A stretch of DNA of 64,000 bases from Erythrobacter sp. SCSIO 43205 (GCF_019904235.1 NZ_CP063202.1:434001-498000); one strand, 5' to 3'. Counted from the stretch's first letter, positions 26,072 through 35,474 are shown. Numbers and translations are program-made. The notes: a model not told the origin generated them from the letters alone.

Positions 26072-27475
26072 ATGAATAAACAGACCGGGTTGCTGCTGGA
26101 CGCAGCGCATACCGAGAAAATAGCACGGCCAATCGCGCCATCGCTCGAAAGGCGCCGTTTGCGCGCCTTCGCAGTGATGATGGTGATTGACGCAGCGCTT
26201 CTGCATATCGCCTTTGCTGCCGCCAGCCTTATTTATCACGGCGACTGGGCTTCGCCTAACAATATGCTGGCAGCCCAAACCTTGCTGCCAGTGTTCTTCA
26301 CCATCGCTCTTTACAATGGCAGCTATGGCGGACAGGCGCTGGGCGATTGGGTGTTCGCCGCAAAACGCGCTTTGACCGCGCTTCTGGTGTCGACGGCGCT
26401 GGTGAACTTCCTCGCCTTCTATACCAAGTCGAACGCTGAATTTTCCCGTGGGTCAGTGACGCTGGGCCTCATCTTGTCGGCGATTGCGATCGTTTCCTTC
26501 CGGCGCGTAGTGGAAATGTTCATTGCGCGCTTCTGGCAGGGTCGCACCACCAATGAATTGGTGATTGACGATGGCGGCCCCAGCTTTGCGAGCACGCGCG
26601 GGGAAAGTATTCTGGCGAGCGATTACGCGCTTGATCCCACCAGCCACGATCCCTTCATGTTCGATCGCCTCGGCAAGCTTCTGCAAAATCAGGACAAGGT
26701 TGTCGTCAGCACCCCGCGTGAGCGGCGCGAGCAATGGGCATTCCTGTTGAAATCGGCTGGCGTCCACGGTGAGATCGTCAGCCAGCCAGCGCATGATCTG
26801 GGCGCGCTGGGTGTGCAGCATTACGAAGCGCAGGATCGCACGACTCTGATTGTCTCAAATGGTCCGTTGAAGCTGCGTTCGCGTATCTCGAAACGCCTTT
26901 TTGATACAGTGATAGCGGGCGCTGCACTGCTTGCGCTCTCGCCTTTGCTGCTTGTTGTTGCGCTAATGATCAAGCTGGAGGACGGCGGCCCCATCTTCTT
27001 CGTCCAACGCCGCATGGGGCGGGGCAACACCTTCTTCAATATGTTCAAATTCCGCTCGATGAAGGTGGACAAGAACGATGCAGAGGGCGCGCGTTCGACG
27101 GGGCGCGAGGATGATCGGATCACGCGCATCGGTGCCTTTATCCGAAGGACAAGCATTGATGAACTGCCGCAGCTGATCAATGTGCTGAAAGGCGATATGT
27201 CGATCGTCGGCCCGCGGCCGCACGCATTGGGGAGCCGGGCAAACAACAAGTTTTTCTGGGAAGTCGATGCCCAATACTGGCGCCGCCACTGCCTGAAGCC
27301 GGGGCTGACAGGCCTTGCACAGGTGCGCGGGCACAGAGGGGCAACCGAGAAGGAAAGCGATCTCACCGATCGGTTGCAATCCGACCTTGAGTATATCTCA
27401 GGCTGGTCGCTGCGGCGCGATATTGAAATCGTGTTCAAGACGATCCTCGTGCTGCGGCACGAGAATGCTTACTGA
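26072..27475 (+). CDS. Polyprenyl-phosphate sugar-1-phosphate transferase for exopolysaccharide
   Basis: It begins a polysaccharide repeat unit by linking a sugar-1-phosphate to undecaprenyl phosphate at the inner membrane. The 467-residue protein has the two-part WbaP/GumD layout: four or five N-terminal membrane helices (about 30-160), a CoA-binding-like middle domain, one reentrant helix (FDTVIAGAALLALSPLLLVV), and the catalytic C-terminal domain. In that domain are GPIFFVQRRMG, FKFRSM, RRTSIDELPQLINVLKGDMS and VGPRP. All conserved catalytic residues appear intact. It stands alone, away from the exosortase-type glycan genes at 42-44 kb. The first sugar is probably glucose or galactose, which is a guess. 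Confidence 0.9.
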   Translation: MNKQTGLLLDAAHTEKIARPIAPSLERRRLRAFAVMMVIDAALLHIAFAAASLIYHGDWASPNNMLAAQTLLPVFFTIALYNGSYGGQALGDWVFAAKRALTALLVSTALVNFLAFYTKSNAEFSRGSVTLGLILSAIAIVSFRRVVEMFIARFWQGRTTNELVIDDGGPSFASTRGESILASDYALDPTSHDPFMFDRLGKLLQNQDKVVVSTPRERREQWAFLLKSAGVHGEIVSQPAHDLGALGVQHYEAQDRTTLIVSNGPLKLRSRISKRLFDTVIAGAALLALSPLLLVVALMIKLEDGGPIFFVQRRMGRGNTFFNMFKFRSMKVDKNDAEGARSTGREDDRITRIGAFIRRTSIDELPQLINVLKGDMSIVGPRPHALGSRANNKFFWEVDAQYWRRHCLKPGLTGLAQVRGHRGATEKESDLTDRLQSDLEYISGWSLRRDIEIVFKTILVLRHENAY

Positions 27476-27526
27476 GTTTTGCGAAGGCGTATCCGCGCCT
27501 TTGTCCTCGCTAGACGGGCAGGCAAG

Positions 27527-27584
27527 CTGCCCCCGCGAAGTTTATCCTGAGCGGCTGGCTTGCCAGCCAGTCGAAGGGGCGGCC
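27527..27584. repeat. Intergenic repeat with tatcctgagc...gtcgaagg edges
   Basis: Between the sugar-transferase gene and lptA lies tttatcctgagc, a hairpin (ggctgg/ccagcc) and agtcgaaggg. The tcctgagc...gtcgaagg frame is a familiar intergenic repeat type of sphingomonads, from memory. It sits between convergent genes and may help end transcription. Confidence 0.45.
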
Positions 27585-27599
27585 TTGCAGGTGACCTAC

Positions 27600-28157
27600 T
27601 TAATCACCACTCACATTAAACGTGCCGGTCACCCGGCCATTGTCACCAGGGGTGGTCGAATTGGCACCGCTTGCGCGGCCATCGACGCTGGAAAGACCGG
27701 TTGCAAGGTTGATCACAAGCCGCTCACCGCGCAGCACATCGCCGCCTCGGCTGAGCGAAACATTGCCCGCCATGGTGATGATGCGCTTGCCAAAGTCATA
27801 GACCGCAACATCGCCGCTGGCGCGTTCATTGGCCCGCGTCACCACCACGCCGCCATTGGCTGTGATGCGTTGAACATCCAGAGAGCCATCGTCGGTGTAG
27901 CTTGCCAGCATCCGGTTTGAACGCACACTCAATGGCCCCTGATTGACCACCACATTGCCGCTCAAAACGACGCGGTTCGCACGGTCGTCAAAATCAATGC
28001 TGCCCGCGTCGAAGGACACTGGCGCATTGGTGTCATGCGAGGCGATGGTTTGCGCGTGTGCGCTCATACCAAGGGCAATACACCCGCCTATCAAAGCTCC
28101 GCCCGCGGCCCAGCTAAGGCCAATTTTCGCAAGATTTGAGGAAGAAATGCGGGCCAT
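27600..28157 (-). CDS. lptA: LPS transport periplasmic protein LptA
   Basis: Periplasmic bridge protein that carries LPS from the inner membrane to LptD/E. The 185 residues comprise a signal peptide (cleavage after SAHA near 34) and the OstA/LptA beta-jellyroll domain, recognisable by repeating strands such as DFDDRANRVVLSGNVVVNQG, RSNRMLASY and GVVVTRANERASGD. It starts immediately after the lptC stop, with no spacer, and is the third gene of rnd-lptC-lptA. The lptB ATPase and rpoN genes that often follow are not there; a convergent sugar-transferase gene ends 124 bases away. Confidence 0.9.
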   Translation of the reverse strand: MARISSSNLAKIGLSWAAGGALIGGCIALGMSAHAQTIASHDTNAPVSFDAGSIDFDDRANRVVLSGNVVVNQGPLSVRSNRMLASYTDDGSLDVQRITANGGVVVTRANERASGDVAVYDFGKRIITMAGNVSLSRGGDVLRGERLVINLATGLSSVDGRASGANSTTPGDNGRVTGTFNVSGD

Positions 28158-28847
28158 TTACGGCATCCTTTGTCCGATTGTGTTCATGCCGCTGAGTTTG
28201 CCCGGAACCATAGTCAGCCGGGCATTGCCATCAAGCGAGATCGTGCGCGCGTCGAGATCGCCGCGCATGGAATTGGCGGAAAATGTGCCGACGGGCAGTG
28301 CGCCTTCGACCCCGCCTGTGCCGGTCATCGTGCGTGTCTCAAGGTTGAACTCAACCCCGCTTGCCTCGATCGCATAGCCATCGGCGGTGCGAACACGCAT
28401 CGTGCCTTCGACGTCGACCACTTCGCTGTCGATGTCATAGACCCCGCCTGCTGCTGACAGTTGGGCAGGGCCTTCTTCCAGCAAAAGCTGGGCGAGAAGA
28501 TCATCCATGCGCACTTTGCCTTCCGCGCTTGAGCGCTGCACCGCTTCGCCTGCGGTGATCGAGAAAGGGCGGCCCATATCATCGCGGCCCCGGTACATGG
28601 CATTATCGACGCTTAAGCGTTCATTGATCACTGCAACGCTGTTGCGGTCGAGCAGAAAGCTGATTTCGCCGCGCGGCGACAGTGGCGTGATAATCATCAG
28701 TGCAGCCATCACCCCGACACCCATAGGCAGTGCGCGCGCCAGAAAGGCCACGAGCTTGTCGTGGCTGCCGCCAGGAGCTGCAAAATCCTGACGCTTGCTG
28801 CGTAGTTCCTTGGCGCGGTTGGTTTCGATGCGGCGTTTGATGACCAT
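28158..28847 (-). CDS. lptC: LPS export protein LptC
   Basis: Single-pass inner-membrane protein that joins the LptBFG transporter to LptA. The 229 residues have a cytoplasmic basic N-terminus, one membrane helix (about 36-56, ALPMGVGVMAALMIITPL), and a periplasmic LptC jellyroll with strands such as ISFLLDRNSVAVINERL, AQLLLEEGPAQLSAAGGVYD and GYAIEASGVEFNLETRTM. It sits 18 bases after rnd and abuts lptA, a conserved order in alphaproteobacteria. Confidence 0.9.
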   Translation of the reverse strand: MVIKRRIETNRAKELRSKRQDFAAPGGSHDKLVAFLARALPMGVGVMAALMIITPLSPRGEISFLLDRNSVAVINERLSVDNAMYRGRDDMGRPFSITAGEAVQRSSAEGKVRMDDLLAQLLLEEGPAQLSAAGGVYDIDSEVVDVEGTMRVRTADGYAIEASGVEFNLETRTMTGTGGVEGALPVGTFSANSMRGDLDARTISLDGNARLTMVPGKLSGMNTIGQRMP

Positions 28848-28865
28848 TGTTAGGCGGCCTCTGTC

Positions 28866-29501
28866 CTACCTGTAGTAACCTTCATTGTGGCTGAATATGT
28901 CGCGCCCGTCCCAGCCTGCAATGTCGAGCGCGGCGCGCGTTGGCAGGAAGTCAAAGCACGCTTGTGCGATTTCCATGCGCCCCTCGCGTTCGAGGCGCAC
29001 CACCAGCTCATCGCGCAGGCGGTGGAGGAAACGCACGTCAGAGGCCGCGTAATCGCGCTGCGCCTCGTTCAATTCCGGCCCGCCCCAATCGGAGGATTGT
29101 TGCTGCTTGGAGATATTTTCGCCGAGCAGTTCATCGGTCAGGTTTTTGAGCCCGTGGCGATCGGTGTAGGTGCGCACCAGCTTGCTTGCGATCTTGGTGC
29201 AGAACACAGGGCCTGCCTCAACGCCAAGATAATACTGGATCGCCGCCAGATCGAAGCGGCCAAAATGGTAAAGCTTCACCCGGTTCGGATCAGCAAGGAT
29301 GCGCGTCAAATTGGGCGCTTCATAATCGCTACCCGGCGAAAAGCGCACCAGATGCTCATCGCCTGAACCATCGGAGATTTGCACCACGCACAAACGGTCG
29401 CGGTGGGTGATAAGCCCCATCGTCTCGGTATCGACAGCCAAGTCGCTTGTGCCCTCAAGCACGCCATCGGGGAGGTCTTCTTCGTGAAAATATACAGCCA
29501 T
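28866..29501 (-). CDS. rnd: Ribonuclease D-type 3'-5' exonuclease
   Basis: Cytoplasmic DEDDy exonuclease, probably trimming the 3' ends of stable RNAs. The 211-residue protein has the first acidic motif DTET (Asp24, Glu26), the second around FGRFDLAAIQYYL, and the third YAASDVRFLHRL with the tyrosine that defines the DEDDy class. It lacks the HRDC domains of E. coli RNase D, as is usual for the short alphaproteobacterial form. The ATG giving MAVYFHEEDLPDG (29501) was chosen over an upstream in-frame start at 29525. It leads the rnd-lptC-lptA operon. Confidence 0.88.
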   Translation of the reverse strand: MAVYFHEEDLPDGVLEGTSDLAVDTETMGLITHRDRLCVVQISDGSGDEHLVRFSPGSDYEAPNLTRILADPNRVKLYHFGRFDLAAIQYYLGVEAGPVFCTKIASKLVRTYTDRHGLKNLTDELLGENISKQQQSSDWGGPELNEAQRDYAASDVRFLHRLRDELVVRLEREGRMEIAQACFDFLPTRAALDIAGWDGRDIFSHNEGYYR

Positions 29502-29616
29502 ATGGGCAACGCCATTACGCCACATTGGGTGAGAGGGGAAGAGGGCGCTTTAAGAGGGGGAAACCCGCGTGGTTCGCCTCGCCTCAGATGTGCGCTGGGT
29601 GTAACCTGCCTGCCTA

Positions 29617-30303
29617 ATGGCAAGCGAAGACATCCCTGAAACTTGGCGCGCGGCGCTGGAGCCTGCATTGCGCACGGCGCAAGCGCGCAAGCTTGGCGGC
29701 TGGCTGGTGGCTGAGGAGCAGGCGGGCAAGGTGATCTATCCGCCGCGTGGGGCAAGGCTTGCAGCGCTCAAGGCGACGCCCTTGGACAAGGTGCGCGTCG
29801 TTATCCTTGGCCAAGACCCCTATCACGGGCCGGGCCAAGCTCATGGGCTGAGCTTTTCGGTGCAGGACGGGGTCAAACAGCCCCCATCGCTGGTCAATAT
29901 CTTCAAGGAACTGGAAAATGACCTTGGAATCCCTCGGCCTGAGAGCGGCAATCTCACGCCGTGGGCGCGCCAAGGCGTGCTGCTTTTGAATAACACGCTC
30001 ACGGTTCAAGAGGGGCAGGCGGGAAGCCATGCCGGGCGCGGTTGGGATGCGATCACCGATGCCTGTGTGCAAGCGGTGGTGGATCAGGGGCTTCCGTGTG
30101 TTTTCATACTGTGGGGCAGCCATGCCGCAAAGAAAGCGAGCCGGGTAAAGGGCCTTGGCGCTGGCCAGCACCATCGCGTGATCAAATCCCCGCATCCCTC
30201 ACCATTGTCGGCACACCGGGGCTTTTTCGGCTCTAGCCCCTTCAGTCAGACCAACGCTTTTCTTGAGAGCCAAGGCTGCGAGCCAATAGATTGGAAATTA
30301 TGA
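29617..30303 (+). CDS. ung: Uracil-DNA glycosylase
   Basis: It removes uracil from DNA at the start of base excision repair. The 228-residue family 1 enzyme has the water-activating loop GQDPYHGPGQAHG (Asp67, His70), the NNTLTV uracil-specificity strand and the minor-groove loop HPSPLSAHRGF (His193). The length is typical. It is divergent from rnd, with a 115-base shared upstream region. Confidence 0.95.
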   Translation: MASEDIPETWRAALEPALRTAQARKLGGWLVAEEQAGKVIYPPRGARLAALKATPLDKVRVVILGQDPYHGPGQAHGLSFSVQDGVKQPPSLVNIFKELENDLGIPRPESGNLTPWARQGVLLLNNTLTVQEGQAGSHAGRGWDAITDACVQAVVDQGLPCVFILWGSHAAKKASRVKGLGAGQHHRVIKSPHPSPLSAHRGFFGSSPFSQTNAFLESQGCEPIDWKL

Positions 30304-30367
30304 TCAGAGGCGTTGCAATATCGAGTGATATTCTAAAGACTGGAATGCAGCTTTTATGAAAAGGGCG

Positions 30368-30384
30368 TTAGACAGGGGGTCTAA
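30368..30384 (+). promoter_or_regulatory. Hairpin with the ribosome site in its loop, before the 30387 lipoprotein gene
   Basis: A six-pair inverted repeat (ttagac/gtctaa) with loop aggggg-like sequence directly before the GTG start at 30387. The loop holds the probable Shine-Dalgarno purines. Folding could modulate translation. Confidence 0.35.
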
Positions 30385-30386
30385 TC

Positions 30387-30962
30387 GTGAAGAAGACAGC
30401 AGCTTTTCTCATTTTTGCCAGTGTCCTGCTTCAAGGGTGCGGGTGGGATTCAAAGACGAGGCTTGTGCCGACCTATGAGCGCGAGGTTATCGCTTTGTCC
30501 GGCACTTATGATGTGGGTGAGGACAGCGTTTCATTTTCACCTTTCTCCAACGAGGGCCTGCAAACTGTAATCATTGAGACAGGCAGTGGCAGTCGATACA
30601 CCAACCGCGTTGCTTATGATCTGGTGCAGGTGAAGGGTGCGATTGAAGAGGGTGTGGACCGCCGGGAGTTCACATATCTGGCCGAACGTCGCCAAATTCC
30701 GCAAGAAGAGCCCAAGCTCACTTACGAATTGATCACCGTGCGCAAGGTGCATGGGGAAAATGCTGTTTTCACAGGCGACTACGAGTTCAAGCAATATTCG
30801 CTGAAATGCGCTGATGCGACAATGCGGATCAACACCAACACCGAAGGGTCTGGCTGCACCTTCAATCGCTATAGTGAATTGATGGCCGCCACCACCGACG
30901 TGTTGCAATGGATGAGCGATCCCCGAATTGCGATAGAATATGACACTGGATACAAGCGTTAA
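30387..30962 (+). CDS. Lipoprotein of unknown function
   Basis: I do not recognise the family. The 191-residue protein has a lipoprotein signal (MKKTAAFLIFASVLLQGC, Cys18). The mature part looks like a beta-rich single domain (YDVGEDSVSFSPFSNEGLQT, then RVAYDLVQVKGAIEEG) with two further cysteines near the C-terminus (LKCADATMRI and GSGCTF) that could form a disulfide. The start is GTG at 30387. An enoyl-CoA hydratase-family gene begins seven bases after its stop, but the two products share no evident role. Confidence 0.65.
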   Translation: MKKTAAFLIFASVLLQGCGWDSKTRLVPTYEREVIALSGTYDVGEDSVSFSPFSNEGLQTVIIETGSGSRYTNRVAYDLVQVKGAIEEGVDRREFTYLAERRQIPQEEPKLTYELITVRKVHGENAVFTGDYEFKQYSLKCADATMRINTNTEGSGCTFNRYSELMAATTDVLQWMSDPRIAIEYDTGYKR

Positions 30963-30969
30963 CCCGCCC

Positions 30970-31764
30970 ATGACACAAACAAATCAAGCAGACACCGTCC
31001 TTTATGAAGTGCGCGACAAGGTCGCTCTTGTCACGCTCAACCGACCGGAGGCGATGAACGCGATCAACAAGGCGCTGCGCCGCCGTCTTTACGAAGTTAT
31101 GCGCGCAGCTGACCGCGACGACACGGTTCATGCGGTTGTCCTGACGGGCGCAGGAACGCGCGCCTTTACCGCTGGCCTCGATTTGAAAGAGCTGGGCAGC
31201 CAGGAGGGCGCGCTTGGCGCTGCCAATGATAAAGACCCTGCGAACAACCCGGTCAAAGCGATCGAAGTGTGCCGCAAGCCGGTGATTGGTGCGGTCAACG
31301 GGGTTGCGATCACTGGCGGGTTCGAAGTGGCGCTTGCCTGCGATTTTCTCATCGCTGCGACCAATGCGCGCTTTGCCGACACCCATGCGCGCGTTGGTAT
31401 CACCCCGGGCTGGGGCCTGTCGCAGAAATTGTCGCGCATGATCGGGATCGGTCGGGCCAAGGAGCTTGCTTTCACTGGCAACTTCCTTGGCGCAGAGACG
31501 GCGCTGCAATGGGGGCTGGTCAATCATGTGGTCGAGCCTGACGATTTGCTGCCAACCGCGCTCAAACTGGCCGAGGATGTGGCCAGCATCGATACCGCTT
31601 TCGTGCAAAGCTATAAGCGGCTGATCGACGATGGCTTTGCGGTGAGTTTTGGCGAAGGCATGGCAATCGAGGCCAAGCGCTCGTCCGCTGCCAATTCAAA
31701 GGTCGCGCCTGAGCAGGTCGAATCGGTGCGCAAAGACGTGCAGGAACGCGGGCGGGGCCAGTAA
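30970..31764 (+). CDS. Enoyl-CoA hydratase/isomerase family protein
   Basis: A crotonase-fold enzyme acting on an acyl-CoA thioester. The 264 residues show the oxyanion-hole segments AGLDLKEL and NGVAITGGFEVALACDF. Aligned by eye with rat crotonase, the second catalytic glutamate is kept (KELAFTG) but the first is replaced by histidine (DTHARVGITPG). Hydration of a simple enoyl-CoA is therefore uncertain; isomerase, hydrolase or another crotonase reaction is possible. The ATG at 30970 was preferred over 30940, which lies inside the lipoprotein gene. No other beta-oxidation gene is adjacent. Confidence 0.85.
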   Translation: MTQTNQADTVLYEVRDKVALVTLNRPEAMNAINKALRRRLYEVMRAADRDDTVHAVVLTGAGTRAFTAGLDLKELGSQEGALGAANDKDPANNPVKAIEVCRKPVIGAVNGVAITGGFEVALACDFLIAATNARFADTHARVGITPGWGLSQKLSRMIGIGRAKELAFTGNFLGAETALQWGLVNHVVEPDDLLPTALKLAEDVASIDTAFVQSYKRLIDDGFAVSFGEGMAIEAKRSSAANSKVAPEQVESVRKDVQERGRGQ

Positions 31765-31812
31765 GGGTTGAACCAATAGGGCGGCAATGACGATTGAGGC
31801 GGCGAGCGCAGC

Positions 31813-32487
31813 CTATTCAGCGGGCACTTCGACCTTGCGAAAAGTCATCGAGCCCAATGGCCCATTGACTTCGAGTATCCCGTCAACAAACCGCCCCGTC
31901 GCTTCGTCAAAATCGACGACGCCAAGGTCATTGCGGTGAAATTCAAAGTGCATCGTGCCGCGCGCATTGGCGGTGCTGTGCGCGCTTACATCGAAGGCCT
32001 CTGACTGTATGTCATAGCTTCGCATATGAAAGGCGACCTTTTCAAGCCGATCACATTCCTCGCCAGGCGTCCAATCGCCTTCACTTACATAATCGTAAAC
32101 CGTCTCTCCATTGGCGCACAGGCCGTAAACCCTTGCATATTGGAAAGGTCTGTCCGTGCCTGCCCAGACAATGCGGAAGGCCGGGCCATCCTTGGTGGGT
32201 TCCACCCGCGCAAGGGTGAATTGCGGCGGGACCGGCTTGGGGTCACTGGTGAAGGTGATCACGCCATCTTTTTCAGCCCAATGGCCAGTTGCGCGCGCGT
32301 CAAGCGAGCCAACGGAAAGCCCCCATCGAAAGCTTCCATCCGCCTCAATCACCATGCCCATGGCGGTTTCAAAGCTGCCGCCATCATAGCGGCCCACAAA
32401 ACTTGATTCATCCCTCGATGCTTCCTGCGCCCAGGCAGTCGTGCAAAGCGTGAGTGCTGCGACAGTGATCAGCGTTTTGAACTTCAT
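31813..32487 (-). CDS. Exported protein of unknown function
   Basis: No family is recognised. The 224 residues start with a clear signal peptide (MKFKTLITVAALTLCTTAWA) and continue as a soluble, beta-rich periplasmic protein (FVGRYDGGSFETAMGMVIEA, GSFRWGLSVGSLDARATGHW). Two cysteines (GLCANGE, GEECDR) may pair. The opening resembles lipocalin-like or 'DUF' domains in which a signal is followed by GxYxxx strands, but this is only an impression. It follows the porin gene on the same strand by 43 bases and may be co-transcribed with it. Confidence 0.65.
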   Translation of the reverse strand: MKFKTLITVAALTLCTTAWAQEASRDESSFVGRYDGGSFETAMGMVIEADGSFRWGLSVGSLDARATGHWAEKDGVITFTSDPKPVPPQFTLARVEPTKDGPAFRIVWAGTDRPFQYARVYGLCANGETVYDYVSEGDWTPGEECDRLEKVAFHMRSYDIQSEAFDVSAHSTANARGTMHFEFHRNDLGVVDFDEATGRFVDGILEVNGPLGSMTFRKVEVPAE

Positions 32488-32530
32488 TCCCGCAAGTCTA
32501 GCAGCGATAAGGTGGCATGGCTAAAAGTCA

Positions 32531-33838
32531 TCAAAACTGGGCGGTCAGCCGCGCGCCTACTGTCACACCGGTTGACCGTGCGGCGACTGCGCTGTCGACC
32601 ACCTGAACATTGCCGCTGATCGCGAACTGTTTGTGGAATTGATAGGTGTAGAACGCTTCCATGCCGACCTCATCCTCAATCCCCAGACGAAAGGCGATGT
32701 CATCGACAAGCTCGTTGGTGAGCGAATAGCTGAAGGCGGCAATGCCAAAGCGGTCTTGCGGGCGGAAACGCGGGTTTCCTGACATGCCCAAATAGCCTGA
32801 GTAGTCAAGGAAGGTTGGATCGCCCGCCGAGGCCTGGAACCGTGCCATGATGCCCCAGCCTTTGCCGGGCGCTTCGGGGTAGGTTTCGATGAATTGATAG
32901 CCGGACAATTGCACCGCAAGCTCGCCGCTTTCATCGCCGAACGACCCGCCTGCAGGCGGGGTAAGTGCGGCGGGCAGGATGTCGCGGGCAAAGTCATCGC
33001 GGTTCGAACCCAGAAGTACGGCGGTGTAAAACCCCGGCTTGCCGCCGACTTTGGGCATGAAGGTCGCACCCGCCAGAAACATGACGCCATTGTCAAACGG
33101 GTCTTCCAGCCCGCTGCGTTGATATTGGGAATCGACGTCGAACACCCACAATCGGTAAATCACCTTATTGGTCGGCACATTCAGCATCGCACCTGTCACC
33201 GTATTGGGCGCAATGCCTGACGGCGGAAGGACAAAGCCAAGGTTTTGAAAACCAATGTGGCCGTTGCTTTGGATGATCGGGATTTTGCGGGTCTGTTCGA
33301 GCAGGTTGAGCTTGCCCACCTCAAGCGCTGCGCCGCTGTCCCATTTGTATTCAAGGCTTGCGCTTACATCGAACCTGCCCCGGTCACCGGGCTGAAACAT
33401 CAGGGCGTTGTTGGGGATGAGGCCGATCTCGCCAATCGTATCCTCGCCCCAGCGATATTCTGGGCGCAGTTTCAAAGACAGGTTTGACGGGCCACCAAAC
33501 GCAGAGGAACGCAGCCTGAAATAGCCATCCACCCGTCCCCCATATTGCGCGACCGTGCGGGCATCGCCGGCAATGGGCGCTTCGAGGAATTGCGAGGCGA
33601 GAACTTCGAGCTCGAAGTCTTTCGGGCCGTTTTGTTTTGTGCCGGGAGTGTGAGCGACAACCGTTGCCGGTGGATATGAGGGGGCAGCCGGTACAGCAAG
33701 AGCCGGGTCACCCTCGCTCATTGGCGGGGCCTCTATCTGTGAACTTTGACTTTGTGCAAGAGCGCCGCTCGCCGCAAGACCGACGCACATACCGAAAATG
33801 CCGCGCGCTGCACCCGCGCATTGACGGCCAATCTTCAT
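32531..33838 (-). CDS. Outer-membrane porin, OprB-like carbohydrate type
   Basis: A 435-residue protein with a signal peptide (cleavage after GALA near 28), a Pro-rich segment, and then an outer-membrane barrel. It has alternating amphipathic strands throughout (FRLRSSAFGGPSNLSLKLRP, RFDVSASLEYKWDSGAALEV) and ends in VGARLTAQF with the terminal Phe used by the BAM machinery. Several blocks (GKLNLLEQ, GMEAFYTYQFHKQFAISGNV) match OprB-family carbohydrate-selective porins. The sugar specificity is not visible. No sugar transport or catabolic genes adjoin it. Confidence 0.82.
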   Translation of the reverse strand: MKIGRQCAGAARGIFGMCVGLAASGALAQSQSSQIEAPPMSEGDPALAVPAAPSYPPATVVAHTPGTKQNGPKDFELEVLASQFLEAPIAGDARTVAQYGGRVDGYFRLRSSAFGGPSNLSLKLRPEYRWGEDTIGEIGLIPNNALMFQPGDRGRFDVSASLEYKWDSGAALEVGKLNLLEQTRKIPIIQSNGHIGFQNLGFVLPPSGIAPNTVTGAMLNVPTNKVIYRLWVFDVDSQYQRSGLEDPFDNGVMFLAGATFMPKVGGKPGFYTAVLLGSNRDDFARDILPAALTPPAGGSFGDESGELAVQLSGYQFIETYPEAPGKGWGIMARFQASAGDPTFLDYSGYLGMSGNPRFRPQDRFGIAAFSYSLTNELVDDIAFRLGIEDEVGMEAFYTYQFHKQFAISGNVQVVDSAVAARSTGVTVGARLTAQF

Positions 33839-33981
33839 CTGAATTTTCTTCCTGTCCCCGAAAGACGCATCTTACGTGCGCCTTTATTTCACCGTGAATT
33901 GAAGGAGATGCAGTAATATTACAGATGAAATCAAGCAGGGTGACGCAATTGTGCCCTGTTTGAATTCTTAAGTGTCTTTTG

Positions 33982-34007
33982 GGTACTAGGGCAAAAGCAC
34001 TAGTACC
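33982..34007. terminator. Eight-pair inverted repeat after gltD
   Basis: A perfect ggtactag/ctagtacc repeat with a ten-base spacer, beginning five bases beyond the gltD stop. There is no T tract in the gltD direction, so it may stop exonucleases or work with Rho rather than act as an intrinsic terminator. Confidence 0.4.
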
Positions 34008-34011
34008 GCGA

Positions 34012-35463
34012 TCATCGCGGAAGTTCGCTGACGCCCATAAGCGCTTCGTCAACAGCGCGAGCGCACTGGCGACCTTCGCGGATGGCCCAGACCACAAGGC
34101 TCTGACCACGGCGCATATCCCCGCAGGCAAAGACATTTTCGACGCTGGTGGCGTAGCTTTGCGTATCCGCTGCAACATTGCCGCGCTGATCCAGATCCAC
34201 ACCTGACTGGTCGAGAAGGCCAGCCTTGACCGGCCCGACAAAACCCATGGCAAGGAAGATAAGGTCGGCTTTAAGCGTAAACTCGCTGCCAACGATCTCG
34301 CGCATCTGTTGCTGGCCGTTTTCGTCCTTCACCCACTCAACGCGCGCACACTCAAGCCCAGTGACTTTCTCGCCATCGCCCACCACGCGTTTGGTCAGTA
34401 CGGCCCAGTCACGCTCCACACCTTCTTCATGGCTCGACGAAGTGCGCAGCTTCAATGGCCAATGCGGCCAGGTCATCGCCTTGTCCTCTTTTTCAGGAGG
34501 CTTGGGCATGATCTCAAGCTGAGTGACCGAGGCAGCGCCCTGACGATTGGAGGTGCCAACACAATCAGAACCCGTGTCACCGCCGCCAATGACGATGACG
34601 TGCTTGCCTGTGGCCTTTAAGCTTCCGCGAGGGGCCGCACGGCTTTCCTCATCGCCCGCATTGCGCTTGTTCTGCTGAGTCAGGAATTCCATCGCGAGGC
34701 GAACGCCGTTCAATTCCGCGCCCGGAATTTCCAATTGGCGCGCGTTTTCTGCGCCGCCCGAAAGCACCACCGCGTCAAAGTTTTCCTGCAAGGACTGGAA
34801 CGAGATATCGACGCCAACTTCCTTGCTGGTTTTGAACGTCACCCCTTCGGCTTCCATCTGCTGACAGCGCCGGTTGATGAGGTGTTTTTCCATCTTGAAG
34901 TCGGGAATGCCGTAGCGAAGCAGCCCGCCGATACGGTCGTTCTTCTCGAACAGGGTCACCGAATGGCCAGCGCGCGCCAATTGCTGTGCGCACGCCATGC
35001 CAGCAGGGCCAGAGCCCACGACGGCAACCGATTTGCCAGTCTTTTTCTCTGGAATTTGAGGCGTGACCCAGCCTTCTTTCCAACCCCGGTCGATGATTGC
35101 ACATTCGATCGATTTGATCGTCACCGGCTGGTCAATGATGTTGAGCGTGCACGATGCCTCGCAAGGCGCGGGGCAGATGCGGCCTGTGAACTCCGGGAAA
35201 TTGTTGGTGGAATGCAGAACGTCCAATGCGTTCTTCCAGTCGTTTTCATAAACGAGATGGTTCCAGTCGGGGATCATATTGTTCACCGGACAGCCGTTGT
35301 GACAATATGGAATGCCGCAATCCATGCAGCGTGAGGCTTGCGCGCTCAGCGTCTCGTCATCGGGCTGCACCACGAATTCGCGGTAGTTTTCAAGCCGCTT
35401 TGCCGGCTCGATATAATCCCGCTCGCGGCGTTCGATTTCGAGGAAGCCTGTATCTTTACCCAT
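34012..35463 (-). CDS. gltD: Glutamate synthase [NADPH] small subunit
   Basis: It supplies electrons from NADPH to GltB for making glutamate from glutamine and 2-oxoglutarate. The 483-residue beta subunit has the N-terminal iron-sulfur cysteines ([14 protein letters not shown] and [10 protein letters not shown]), an FAD-binding [17 protein letters not shown], and the NADPH-binding [11 protein letters not shown]. It lies 11 bases downstream of gltB and forms the usual gltBD operon. This completes the GS-GOGAT cycle whose regulator, glnE, is at 4-7 kb. Confidence 0.95.
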   Translation of the reverse strand: MGKDTGFLEIERRERDYIEPAKRLENYREFVVQPDDETLSAQASRCMDCGIPYCHNGCPVNNMIPDWNHLVYENDWKNALDVLHSTNNFPEFTGRICPAPCEASCTLNIIDQPVTIKSIECAIIDRGWKEGWVTPQIPEKKTGKSVAVVGSGPAGMACAQQLARAGHSVTLFEKNDRIGGLLRYGIPDFKMEKHLINRRCQQMEAEGVTFKTSKEVGVDISFQSLQENFDAVVLSGGAENARQLEIPGAELNGVRLAMEFLTQQNKRNAGDEESRAAPRGSLKATGKHVIVIGGGDTGSDCVGTSNRQGAASVTQLEIMPKPPEKEDKAMTWPHWPLKLRTSSSHEEGVERDWAVLTKRVVGDGEKVTGLECARVEWVKDENGQQQMREIVGSEFTLKADLIFLAMGFVGPVKAGLLDQSGVDLDQRGNVAADTQSYATSVENVFACGDMRRGQSLVVWAIREGRQCARAVDEALMGVSELPR

Positions 35464-35474
35464 GATTGGTATTC

